From an uncultured Ruminococcus sp. (GTDB lineage: Bacteria; Bacillota; Clostridia; Oscillospirales; Ruminococcaceae), in assembly GCA_937902395.1 (NCBI GenBank), contig CALGTV010000020.1, positions 1 to 9,052 on the forward strand: a stretch of 9,052 nt of DNA. Direction: 5' to 3'. The notes under the pieces are model-generated. The model searched no databases. It saw only the letters and a program-made list of their open reading frames with translations, and had not been told where the DNA came from. Positions 1-5,943 of this stretch are shown here, piece by piece. The first letter of the stretch is position 1, and each line of letters starts with the position of its first letter. The position numbers and the translations under genes are program-made.

Positions 1-1
1 A

Positions 2-133
2 GAGGTTCAAGAGTACATGTGTGTGCAAAGCGGACTTCTTGGACTTCTTGAAAATCAGCATAGAAAAATCCCCGAAAGCATTGCCCTCGAGGATTTTGTA
101 AGAATTATTCTTCTACAGGTAATTTTGAAATAA
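2..133 (+). CDS. 3' end of an unrecognised protein, truncated by the window edge
   Basis: An open frame runs from the window start to a TAA at 131-133 and gives 43 residues with no stop. Readable pieces are EVQEYMCVQSGLLGLLENQH and IALEDFVRIILLQVILK. The hydrophobic/charged alternation looks like a helical C-terminus of a soluble protein, but I do not recognise the family. If real, it converges on the GH5 gene and overlaps its last 29 bp, and it contains the hairpin that looks like the GH5 terminator. The frame could also be chance, since only 43 codons are visible. Seen: an open frame and plausible composition. Inferred: that it is a gene. Confidence 0.4.
   Translation, partial: EVQEYMCVQSGLLGLLENQHRKIPESIALEDFVRIILLQVILK
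63..97 (-). terminator. probable rho-independent terminator of the GH5-dockerin gene
   Basis: In the minus-strand transcript, positions 97-83 pair with 79-65 to give a helix of about 15 bp closed by a 3-nt loop (80-82). It ends in a run of five U and starts just 7 nt beyond the GH5 stop codon. Three of the pairs are G-U in the minus RNA and would be C-A mismatches in a plus-strand RNA, so the hairpin is stable only in the direction expected for GH5. The U-run is partly inside the stem, so termination efficiency is uncertain. Confidence 0.55.
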
Positions 134-2036
134 GCTTAGCGTCGTACTTCTGGATTGTCAGCGCGTCAGCTGTTGTTATACCGCTTCCGGGATTGAAACA
201 ATCAGCATTTGCAGCACCCTCAGCAGAAAGTCCATATTTATCGGGATTTCCGAGAGACTGGAGAATAGCTGTTGAATCAGCTATCGTGACTTTACCGTCC
301 ATATTAGCGTCGCCGATAAGAGTAACAGTATCACTACTGACGGTAGTTGTTACAACAGGCTTTTTAGGTTCTTCTGTAGTTGTAACTACAGGTTTCGTTG
401 TTGTAGGTGCAGGCTTTGTTGTAGTTGTAGCAGGCTTTGTTGTAGTTGTAGCAGGCTTAGTTGTAGTTGTAGCAGGCTTAGTTGTAGTTGTAGCAGGCTT
501 TGTTGTAGTTGTAACAGCAGGCTTTTCTGTAGATACGGGAGGCTTAGGAGTTACTGTGTTACCCTCGCCGCCTGAACTTGTCTTGCCGCCGTCAAGGTTA
601 CTGCCCTCTGATGCTGCATAGTTTGCATAGAAATCATTGAGGGAAATACCGTTTGCACCAAGTGGGATTTCATGGTCAAGACCTATGTACTTACCTGTTT
701 TCTGTGTCTGCCAGAGAGATTCCTCAAACATTTCATACTTAGGTTCATTCCATGCAATTGATGTACCTGAACCCTGTGTGAAGCCGAGGCTGTCCCAGAG
801 ACCGCCTGTATCGCCTGAGTTTGTATTCAGACACCAGAATGTGTGGTTGATGTGATTCTTAATCATATAGTCACGGAGGAGAAGCATCCATTTAAGGTTA
901 TCGCCCTCCATGTGTCCGCCCCATTCGCCGATAAGTTCAGGAGCAACATCCTCTGCGTTAATCCAAGCCCATGTATCATACCAGTAGTCGTCAAGGAGTG
1001 TCTGCTCTGTGAAGTCCTTATCAAACCATGTCTGAGCATAAACTGACGGACCGTAGTCGTGGGGAGAATAAACAATCTGACTTGTACCCTGCTTTGGAAC
1101 AATGGGATATTCTCTTGCACCGCGGAAGTTACCGCCCCACCATGCGCCGATATAAGGGGAGTTGTCACGTCTGTCAGGGATACCCCAGTAGTCGCCCTCC
1201 ATAGCGCCGCTTAATGACTGCTCAACGCCCTCAACAAAGATAAGAGCATTTGGGTTTACATCAAGGATAGCTTCTGCGCATCTTGTAGCGGCATAAGCCC
1301 AGTTATTTTCGTCCTTTGAGCCGTCCCACTTTGCAGCCTCGTCGCCCTCCTGACCTTTACCATGAGGCTCGTTTTTGAGGTCGTAGCCGATGAGTGTATC
1401 GTCATTCTTGTACTTATCAGCAAGCCATACAAGAGTTTCAATCCATATCTCAGTTGTTACACCAGCCTTGCCGTACCACAGATTATAGTTATGACCTGAG
1501 TTGTCGGAGTGAGGGCTGTGGATATCGATAAATGCTTTGATACCATACTTCTTGCACTTCTGCATGATGATATCGAAAATCTGCATTGAATCCTTTAGCG
1601 TCTTGCCGTCCTCAAGAACGAAGTCGGGATTGATTGTGAATGCAGGGTCAGCGTTTCCTGATACACTTGATACGGGGTTGGGGTTTCCCTCCATCCATGA
1701 AACGAGAAGCTCTGTGGAAATGGGGAAACGGATAACGTTGATACCTCTGTCAGCTGTCTCACGGAGAACATCATCAACATCAGCACTCCAGAGATAGTGA
1801 ACGCAGTTCTCGGAGCAGTTGAAGCCGAACCAGTTTGCACCTGTGAGCCATACTTCATTGCCGTTCATGTCATAGAGACGGCTGCCCTCAGCGTGAAGCC
1901 AGTCATCATTGTTTGTGTCCACGGCATTGGCAACAGTGAGCTTGTTATAATCCATAGGCATAACAGAAGCTGTAGCTGTCAGAGCCATGGCTGCTGCGGA
2001 GGCAAATGCCGCAATAGCCTTTGTTAATTTCTTCAT
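105..2036 (-). CDS. Secreted GH5 endo-beta-1,4-glucanase with Thr/Pro linker and C-terminal type I dockerin
   Basis: This 643-residue cellulosomal enzyme should hydrolyse internal beta-1,4-glucosidic bonds of cellulose with retention of configuration. Residues 1 to about 38 are a signal peptide (KK, Ala-rich core; possible cleavage after ANA at 36-38). The GH5 (beta/alpha)8 barrel spans about 45-445. It carries the conserved Arg103 (VIRFP), His173 (DIHSPH), acid/base Glu223 in NEP, His326/Tyr328 in YSPHDYG, nucleophile Glu371 in LIGEWGG and Trp401. The YSPHDYGPSVYAQTW stretch resembles subfamily GH5_1 (Acidothermus E1-like). A TTTTKPA-repeat linker (about 505-565) precedes a dockerin (574-640) whose first Ca2+ loop has D576, N578, D580 and D587. 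The second loop is atypical (NADCFNPGSGITTAD), and the protein ends LISKLPVEE as in R. flavefaciens dockerins. A purine-rich GAGAGGGA ribosome site precedes the ATG. The gene is monocistronic. Exact substrate (cellulose, beta-glucan or xyloglucan) cannot be settled from sequence alone. Confidence 0.96.
   Translation of the reverse strand: MKKLTKAIAAFASAAAMALTATASVMPMDYNKLTVANAVDTNNDDWLHAEGSRLYDMNGNEVWLTGANWFGFNCSENCVHYLWSADVDDVLRETADRGINVIRFPISTELLVSWMEGNPNPVSSVSGNADPAFTINPDFVLEDGKTLKDSMQIFDIIMQKCKKYGIKAFIDIHSPHSDNSGHNYNLWYGKAGVTTEIWIETLVWLADKYKNDDTLIGYDLKNEPHGKGQEGDEAAKWDGSKDENNWAYAATRCAEAILDVNPNALIFVEGVEQSLSGAMEGDYWGIPDRRDNSPYIGAWWGGNFRGAREYPIVPKQGTSQIVYSPHDYGPSVYAQTWFDKDFTEQTLLDDYWYDTWAWINAEDVAPELIGEWGGHMEGDNLKWMLLLRDYMIKNHINHTFWCLNTNSGDTGGLWDSLGFTQGSGTSIAWNEPKYEMFEESLWQTQKTGKYIGLDHEIPLGANGISLNDFYANYAASEGSNLDGGKTSSGGEGNTVTPKPPVSTEKPAVTTTTKPATTTTKPATTTTKPATTTTKPATTTTKPAPTTTKPVVTTTEEPKKPVVTTTVSSDTVTLIGDANMDGKVTIADSTAILQSLGNPDKYGLSAEGAANADCFNPGSGITTADALTIQKYDAKLISKLPVEE
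389..514 (-). repeat. Tandem 21-bp repeats encoding the TTTTKPA linker
   Basis: Six consecutive 21-bp units, five of them near-identical (410-430, 431-451, 452-472, 473-493, 494-514) and one degenerate (389-409), encode repeated 7-residue TTTTKPA blocks between catalytic domain and dockerin. Each unit is in frame, so gain or loss of a unit changes linker length without disrupting the dockerin. Thr/Pro-rich linkers of this kind are usual between catalytic and dockerin modules and are often glycosylated. Confidence 0.93.
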
Positions 2037-2124
2037 GATAGATTCCCTCTCTTTTGGGTGTGGATTTTTGATTTAAGTTTCAAGATAATCCGTTCCTTGA
2101 AACAATATACACCCTGTTAATTAT

Positions 2125-2153
2125 ATATTACCATTTTCAGAGGGATTTGTCAA
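2125..2153 (-). promoter_or_regulatory. Sigma-A promoter of the GH5-dockerin gene
   Basis: On the minus strand, a perfect TTGACA (2148-2153) is separated by 17 bp from TAATAT (2125-2130). Transcription would start near 2118, leaving a leader of about 80 nt before the ATG at 2036. It is one of the best promoters in the window, suggesting strong or readily inducible expression. No obvious operator palindrome or cre site was found next to it. Confidence 0.85.
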
Positions 2154-2210
2154 TATATAATGTGTGAATAATTTCGGAATACGGGTATATGCAGGCATTA
2201 TTTCAAAATA

Positions 2211-2274
2211 CAGTCTGCATCGTCCCGATATAATTTATCTCAGCTAATAGCTAATTGCTAAAAGCTAAAGACTG
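2211..2274. repeat. Short dispersed intergenic element, copy 1 (CAGTCT ... GCTAAAAGCTAA ... AGACTG)
   Basis: A 64-bp intergenic stretch begins with CAGTCT and ends with its inverse AGACTG, and contains the 13-mer TGCTAAAAGCTAA (2256-2268). The same start (ACAGTCTGC) and the same 13-mer recur at 3430-3524. It lies between the DUF4363 stop and the GH5 promoter. It may contribute a weak hairpin to the end of the DUF421/DUF4363 transcript, but no T-tract marks a clear terminator. Confidence 0.4.
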
Positions 2275-2278
2275 AATA

Positions 2279-2656
2279 TCAAAACACACTTGTAACCCTT
2301 GGAATCTCCCCGTTTTTCAGCAAATCAAGGAGATGATAAAGCTCATTAAGTTCCGCAGGAAGCTCCTCGCTTTCTTTTTCTGTAAGATGATGAATACGGG
2401 CAAAAAGGCGGTCAAGCTCCGTCAGCTTGTTATTCCGCACGAAAACAGAAGCTCCCTTACGGAAATGCTCCCATTTCTGATTTAGCTTTTCCGTGATTTC
2501 AGCGGCTTTTTCGGTATTGCCATTCTGAAAAAGTTCCTCTGCATAGCCTGAAAGCTCCATTAAGGAATTGCAGTTTTTGTCAATCCACCAGCCTTGAAAG
2601 ATGCTTGTACCTGTGAGCAGAAGTATTATAAATATGCTTATTTTAAGTCTTGTCAT
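2279..2656 (-). CDS. DUF4363 family membrane-anchored protein
   Basis: A 125-residue protein of unknown function. One N-terminal hydrophobic segment (residues 6-20, ISIFIILLLTGTSIF) would act as a membrane anchor or uncleaved signal. The rest is a charged alpha-helical, probably extracytoplasmic domain: the pattern NGNTEKAAEITEKLNQKWEHF (about 45-65), then ELDRLFARIHHLTEKE and a Leu-rich last helix, is typical of DUF4363. It is translationally coupled to the DUF421 gene: its ATG overlaps the upstream TGA, and its AGGAGG site lies 7 nt upstream inside the end of that gene. DUF421-DUF4363 pairs are common in Clostridia, so the two probably act together at the membrane. Family recognition is from memory of the pattern, not a search. 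Confidence 0.8.
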   Translation of the reverse strand: MTRLKISIFIILLLTGTSIFQGWWIDKNCNSLMELSGYAEELFQNGNTEKAAEITEKLNQKWEHFRKGASVFVRNNKLTELDRLFARIHHLTEKESEELPAELNELYHLLDLLKNGEIPRVTSVF

Positions 2657-3366
2657 TGCTGTTCCTCCTGTCCGTTGGCTATATATGGTGTCATTTTCTC
2701 TGCTTTCGGAGCGATAAATATATTTCCCTGTCCGTCAGCGGTCATAATAAATATATCAGTAACGCTTATGCCTGCCTTTTTCGCCCAGTTTTCCACAAAT
2801 TTTTCATTATATCCCATAGATTTCAGCGTTACAGGGAGAGGCTTTCCGTCGGACACCACAACCTGCGGCGGATCGGCTGAAACGGGGGATAGTCCAATAT
2901 CCTCCCTTGCAGGAGTATCCTTTGACTGTTTTTTCATTATGGATATACTGCCTGTAGTCTCCACAATGGCAAACTGAACTTCTGATATGTCGAAAATCTG
3001 CTGAGTTCTCATGGCTGTCATGATATCGTCGGTAGAAAGTCTGAGCTCGCGAAGAACTTTTCGGTTTATTTTACCGTTGCTTATAATGATTTTAGAACTG
3101 CCGTACATTATTTTTCTGAAAAATGGCAGGCGCAGAATCAGCCACGAAACAAATACCTCGTAGCAGACAAGAGCAAGAATAGGAGTTATACCTATTATAA
3201 GAGGTATATCAGTGTCCTCCAGAGGCAGAGTTGCAATATTTGAAATGAGTATGGTTATAACAAGCTCAGAGGGCTGTAATTCGCCGAGCTGACGTTTTCC
3301 CATAAGCCGCACAGCAGATACAACGATGATGTATAATATAATAGAACGAAGCAGAATAATTGACAT
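2653..3366 (-). CDS. DUF421 (YetF-like) membrane protein
   Basis: A 237-residue protein with three hydrophobic segments in the first 80 residues (about 3-20, 34-50, 56-79), then a soluble C-terminal portion. The start RLMGKRQLGELQPSELVITI (20-39) and the SKIIISNGKINRKVLRELRLSTDDIMTAMR stretch, which I locate at 91-120, are hallmarks of the DUF421/YetF family. YetF-type proteins are spread across spore formers, but the biochemical role is not established. An extra segment after residue 147 (KQSKDTPAREDIG) and a second small soluble region (about 165-225) resemble the longer clostridial members. AAAGGAG lies 5 nt before the ATG. It is first gene of an operon with DUF4363, divergent from the DUF1540 gene; I found no convincing -35/-10 pair upstream. 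Confidence 0.85.
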   Translation of the reverse strand: MSIILLRSIILYIIVVSAVRLMGKRQLGELQPSELVITILISNIATLPLEDTDIPLIIGITPILALVCYEVFVSWLILRLPFFRKIMYGSSKIIISNGKINRKVLRELRLSTDDIMTAMRTQQIFDISEVQFAIVETTGSISIMKKQSKDTPAREDIGLSPVSADPPQVVVSDGKPLPVTLKSMGYNEKFVENWAKKAGISVTDIFIMTADGQGNIFIAPKAEKMTPYIANGQEEQQ

Positions 3367-3379
3367 AAATACTCCTTTG

Positions 3380-3407
3380 GTTAATTAAGAATTATGAATT
3401 AAGAATT
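3380..3407 (+). repeat. 28-bp AATTAAGAATT dispersed repeat, copy 1
   Basis: GTTAATTAAGAAT, three variable bases, then GAATTAAGAATT. A second copy in inverse orientation lies at 7180-7207 and matches at 25 of 28 positions. This copy sits directly upstream of the DUF421 ribosome-binding site, so it would be transcribed into that gene's leader. AT-rich repeats of this look are frequent between genes in clostridia; no function is shown. Confidence 0.65.
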
Positions 3408-3429
3408 AAGAGTTGTCTTGGTAGCTTTT

Positions 3430-3524
3430 ACAGTCTGCTGATTAATACTAATCCCAATAAATCCTGTAGACTTTTGTCTACTGTAATGGTGTAATAAAGC
3501 TAACGACTGAGTGCTAAAAGCTAA
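3430..3524. repeat. Short dispersed intergenic element, copy 2, with nested hairpin and element D
   Basis: It begins ACAGTCTGC and carries the same TGCTAAAAGCTAA 13-mer (3512-3524) as 2211-2274. Nested inside is ATTAATACTAATCCC (3441-3455), which recurs with one change at 8998-9012, followed by a perfect GTAGAC-TTTT-GTCTAC hairpin (3466-3481). Half of that hairpin (GTAGAC) also follows the motif in the right-end copy. The region looks like a mosaic of small non-coding elements between the divergent DUF421 and DUF1540 genes. Confidence 0.4.
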
Positions 3525-3589
3525 TGGCTTTTCTAATATTATCTCACTCAATAATTTTTTTATACGTGAATATTATCTGATTTTCAGAC

Positions 3590-3615
3590 CAATAATATTA
3601 TTGCTCATGAAGCAA
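3590..3615. promoter_or_regulatory. Two abutting palindromes upstream of the DUF1540 gene
   Basis: CAATAATATTATTG (3590-3603) is a perfect palindrome. It shares its last three bases with TTGCT-CATGA-AGCAA (3601-3615), a 5-bp inverted repeat. They lie 20-45 bp before the ribosome-binding site at 3635-3641. They could be operator sites or mRNA leader hairpins. No good promoter was found nearby; a TATTAT at 3571-3576 has only a weak -35. Confidence 0.3.
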
Positions 3616-3650
3616 AAAAGAGAACTCAAAAAGAAAAGGAGTTGTTCATT

Positions 3651-3839
3651 ATGTCAGATATGAATAACATGCAGAAAAACGATTCAATCAAGTGTACTGT
3701 ATCACAGTGCAAGTACAACATGGTAACAGAGAATTACTGCTCACTTGGCTGTATTTCCGTTGGTACTCACGAATCTAACCCCACTGTACCCGAGTGTACA
3801 GACTGCAACAGCTTTGTAAAGCGTACAGGCTGCTGTTAA
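3651..3839 (+). CDS. Small cysteine-rich DUF1540 protein
   Basis: A 62-residue protein with eight cysteines: C15, C20, C30, C34, C49, C52, C61 and C62. The spacing I-x-C-x4-C-x-YN, then a Cys followed by an I-x-V-G strand and a C-x2-C-x2-F end, matches DUF1540. Families of this type are thought to bind metal through the conserved Cys, but the function is not known. There is no signal peptide, so it should be cytosolic. The ATG at 3651 is preferred over the TTG at 3642: AAAGGAG (3635-3641) is 9 nt from the ATG but directly abuts the TTG. The two extra Cys at the very C-terminus lie outside the usual domain. It appears monocistronic. Confidence 0.85.
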   Translation: MSDMNNMQKNDSIKCTVSQCKYNMVTENYCSLGCISVGTHESNPTVPECTDCNSFVKRTGCC

Positions 3840-3849
3840 TTCCCTTTTT

Positions 3850-3874
3850 AAAGGACACGGTCAGCCGTGTCCCT
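3850..3874 (-). repeat. GGACACGG palindromic element, copy 1
   Basis: GGACACGG (3853-3860), a 4-nt TCAG loop and CCGTGTCC (3865-3872) form a perfect 8-bp hairpin preceded by AAA. Copies with the same arms are at 7134-7153 and 8956-8982. Read on the minus strand the stem is followed by TTT then A-rich sequence. In the plus direction, that of the DUF1540 gene 11 bp upstream, no T-tract follows, so it is not a classic terminator for that gene. Confidence 0.8.
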
Positions 3875-3936
3875 ACATAGCTTGAAGAGAATTTCAATTC
3901 AAAATATAGACAAATTGTAAAATAATTCGATATCTC

Positions 3937-3965
3937 TTGCATTATTTCTTGTTTTGAGTTATAAT
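3937..3965 (+). promoter_or_regulatory. Sigma-A promoter of ireB
   Basis: TTGCAT (3937-3942), a 17-bp spacer and a perfect TATAAT (3960-3965). Transcription would start near 3972, leaving a leader of about 44 nt before the ireB ATG. Confidence 0.85.
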
Positions 3966-3972
3966 ATATTAA

Positions 3973-3990
3973 TAAGGAAACTTATCCTTA
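3973..3990. promoter_or_regulatory. Inverted repeat at the ireB transcription start
   Basis: TAAGGA-AACTTA-TCCTTA is a 6-bp perfect inverted repeat that begins at the predicted transcription start and ends 10 bp before the GGAGGG ribosome-binding site. It may be an operator or a 5'-terminal stem that protects the mRNA. The basis is sequence symmetry only. Confidence 0.35.
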
Positions 3991-4015
3991 AATTCTGACA
4001 GGAGGGCTGTTTAAA

Positions 4016-4261
4016 ATGTTTGACCAGACAATGACTTTCAGCGTGAACGAGGACAAGGAAGCTGAACTGAAAAAAAATCTCACTGCGATTTATGACGCTC
4101 TTGTCGAAAAGGGCTATAATCCAATAAATCAGATTGTAGGTTATATTCTTTCAGAGGACCCCACCTACATAACCACCTATAACAATGCAAGAAGTCTTAT
4201 CCGCCGCATTGACCGCGATGAGCTGTTACAGGTGCTTGTGCGTGAATATCTTCAGAAATAA
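4016..4261 (+). CDS. ireB: IreB family regulatory phosphoprotein (UPF0297)
   Basis: An 81-residue cytosolic protein that matches the family along its whole length: MFDQTMTF at the N-terminus, GYNPINQIVGYILSEDP (33-49), then YITTYNNARSLIRRIDRDEL (51-70). In Enterococcus faecalis IreB is phosphorylated on N-terminal threonines by the PASTA kinase IreK and modulates cephalosporin resistance; here Thr5 and Thr7 are candidate sites by analogy. GGAGGG (4001-4006) lies 9 nt before the ATG. In most Bacillota the gene is followed by ruvX and a DUF1292 gene; here it has its own promoter, an immediate terminator, and no such neighbours. Identity is firm; the physiological role in this organism is inferred. 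Confidence 0.95.
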   Translation: MFDQTMTFSVNEDKEAELKKNLTAIYDALVEKGYNPINQIVGYILSEDPTYITTYNNARSLIRRIDRDELLQVLVREYLQK

Positions 4262-4267
4262 ACAAAA

Positions 4268-4298
4268 GGGATACTCGGATTCGGGTATCTCTTTTTTT
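4268..4298 (+). terminator. Rho-independent terminator of ireB
   Basis: Bases 4268-4277 pair with 4282-4291 around a GATT loop, a 10-bp stem with two G-U pairs, followed directly by seven T (4292-4298). It starts 7 bp after the ireB stop codon, making ireB a single-gene transcript. Confidence 0.93.
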
Positions 4299-4354
4299 GA
4301 AAAAAATGCTATTCCGTCGAATTATTATATTTCTGTAAACTTTTATTTTTTGTA

Positions 4355-4383
4355 TTGAATCAACTGGGAAATAATGATATACT
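4355..4383 (+). promoter_or_regulatory. Sigma-A promoter of the BIG2-dockerin gene
   Basis: TTGAAT (4355-4360), 17-bp spacer, TATACT (4378-4383). Transcription would begin near 4390, giving a short leader of about 35 nt that holds AAGGAG (4411-4416) 9 nt before the ATG. Confidence 0.75.
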
Positions 4384-4425
4384 AAAGGTATAAGGGATGA
4401 TTAATTATTAAAGGAGTAGAATAGC

Positions 4426-5811
4426 ATGAAAAAGAAATTTATTTCAGCTTTAATGGCTGGCTGTATCTGTATCAGCGGAGGTTACGGCACTTTTGCGGAA
4501 ACTACCGCCTCTGCCCTCACTATTATTGCCTCTGTAAGAGAAGTAACTGTAAAAAAAGATACCATTGCTATAGGCGAACAGGTTCAGCTTGAACTCATAT
4601 GGTCTACCGGTGCTAAACAGGAAGTTAAATACACATCAAGCGACGAAAGCGTTATAACCGTTGATAATACAGGTCTTGTTACAGGTGTCGGAGAGGGTAC
4701 TGCTGAAATCACCGTTGCTCCTTTTTCAAATAATTACAGCATAACAATAAGTATATCAGTTGACAAAGATGTTCGCATAAGTCAGACATATAATACCTCA
4801 GAGCTTACTCTTGGTATGAAGCTTTACAAATATGATACACTTCACTACGATGACAAAATTCAGGGAAGCTGTGCAAATATTATAAATACCAAAGGCAGCT
4901 ATGATTTGGCGTTTATAAACGAAAAGGATTATGTACTTCCATTCGATGCCGAGGTTGTGGGTTTTGACGGACTTGTTATGTACCTTGCACCTGATATTGA
5001 AGGGTTAAAGTATATCGACGGAAGAACTCTTAATGTCGGAGATGTGCTCGATACTGATACACATATGCTTTGCTATGATTATGTAACTAACGGTTGGGTA
5101 TACCCTGTATTTCTTCCACAATACTACTCAAAACATATAGGCGACGGAGAAATAAGAGTAAAGGCTATAGACCACGAGAAAAAGAGAATTACCCTCGAAT
5201 CCGTGGATATCCCTGCAACGCTCGATGACTGCGAAATGTTTTTCAGTAAAATCAGCTATTCAGAAACTATATATAAGAATGCAGACGTTTCAGCTGTTGT
5301 AACCTCTGCGGAGGAATTAAGCGAATATATTACGCCTATTCTTACTGAAAAAGAAGCCGCTGACTTTATTGAAAAATACAATGAGGAGTTTTTCAGCGAA
5401 AATGTGCTATTCCTCAAGCCTGTTGTGCAGGGTTCCGGCTGTGATATCATGTATAAAATCAGCGGTATAAAAAAGAATGAAAATGGATTTGAAATCGGAT
5501 ATTACGACTTATATGAACTAAAAGAAAGCTATGAAGATGTAATGAGCGCTGTTATGGGACAGGTTATCGTTCCAAAGGAGCTTTACAGCGGCGAAACGGT
5601 TAAATGGAGCTTTATCAAATCCCGTACAGGCGACGCAAACAACGACGGAAACTTCACTGTTGCGGATATGGTTACATTCCAGAAATGGCTGACAAATCCT
5701 GCGGAAACTATGCCTGCTCACTGGAAATCTCTGGATTTCTGCGCTGACGAAAGACTTGATGTTTTCGATTTCTGCATTATGCGTGAAAAAATCACAACTG
5801 TTTCAAAATAA
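4426..5811 (+). CDS. Secreted BIG2 (Ig-like) protein with C-terminal type I dockerin; central region unrecognised
   Basis: A 461-residue predicted cellulosome-associated protein with no recognisable catalytic module. Residues 1 to about 24 are a signal peptide (MKKKF, hydrophobic core, TFAE). Residues 36-112 form a bacterial Ig-like group 2 fold: VTVKKDTIAIGEQVQLEL, YTSSDESVITVDNTGLVTGV, GTAEITV. The central portion (118-395) is not recognised; its second half (VTSAEELSEYI, then YNEEFFSENVLFLKPVVQGSG, then QVIVPKELY) resembles a beta-rich domain I associate with other ruminococcal secreted proteins, a weak memory-based link. The dockerin (402-460) has a first Ca2+ loop with D403, N405, D407, D414 and TVADMVTFQKWL, and a second loop with D437, D441, D448 (DERLDVFDFCIM). 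Pattern and length differ from the GH5 dockerin in this window. The gene has its own promoter and shares a bidirectional terminator with corA. Possible roles are carbohydrate binding, inhibition or cell-surface structure. Confidence 0.85.
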   Translation: MKKKFISALMAGCICISGGYGTFAETTASALTIIASVREVTVKKDTIAIGEQVQLELIWSTGAKQEVKYTSSDESVITVDNTGLVTGVGEGTAEITVAPFSNNYSITISISVDKDVRISQTYNTSELTLGMKLYKYDTLHYDDKIQGSCANIINTKGSYDLAFINEKDYVLPFDAEVVGFDGLVMYLAPDIEGLKYIDGRTLNVGDVLDTDTHMLCYDYVTNGWVYPVFLPQYYSKHIGDGEIRVKAIDHEKKRITLESVDIPATLDDCEMFFSKISYSETIYKNADVSAVVTSAEELSEYITPILTEKEAADFIEKYNEEFFSENVLFLKPVVQGSGCDIMYKISGIKKNENGFEIGYYDLYELKESYEDVMSAVMGQVIVPKELYSGETVKWSFIKSRTGDANNDGNFTVADMVTFQKWLTNPAETMPAHWKSLDFCADERLDVFDFCIMREKITTVSK

Positions 5812-5902
5812 TGAGGCTGCTGCCAGCGTCAGTCCTTGCCGTATCTTTATGATATTATTCCAGAAAAAAATAGATAAATCCAAACGTAAAAAAGGTTATA
5901 TA

Positions 5903-5931
5903 AAAGGCGTATGCACACCGCATACGCCTTT
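5903..5931. terminator. Bidirectional rho-independent terminator between convergent genes
   Basis: AAAGGCGTATGC (5903-5914) pairs perfectly with GCATACGCCTTT (5920-5931) around an ACACC loop. A T-rich TTTGTTCTT follows on the plus strand and TTTTATAT on the minus strand. It serves the BIG2-dockerin gene (plus) and corA (minus), whose stops lie 92 and 13 bp away. Confidence 0.92.
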
Positions 5932-5943
5932 GTTCTTGCATAT

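Noticed and set aside
193..621. Plus-strand ORF of 142 residues rich in Val/Thr opposite the GH5 gene
   Set aside because: It is the antisense of the TTTTKPA linker and dockerin; its low-complexity Val repeats mirror the 21-bp array, and it lacks a credible ribosome site.
3642..3650. TTG start for the DUF1540 protein adding three residues
   Set aside because: The AAAGGAG site directly abuts the TTG, leaving no spacing; the ATG at 3651 has a 9-nt gap.
3642..3839. SCIFF-type Cys-rich peptide (radical-SAM thioether precursor)
   Set aside because: The Cys spacing and YN/I-x-V-G strand fit DUF1540, and there is no radical SAM maturase next to it.
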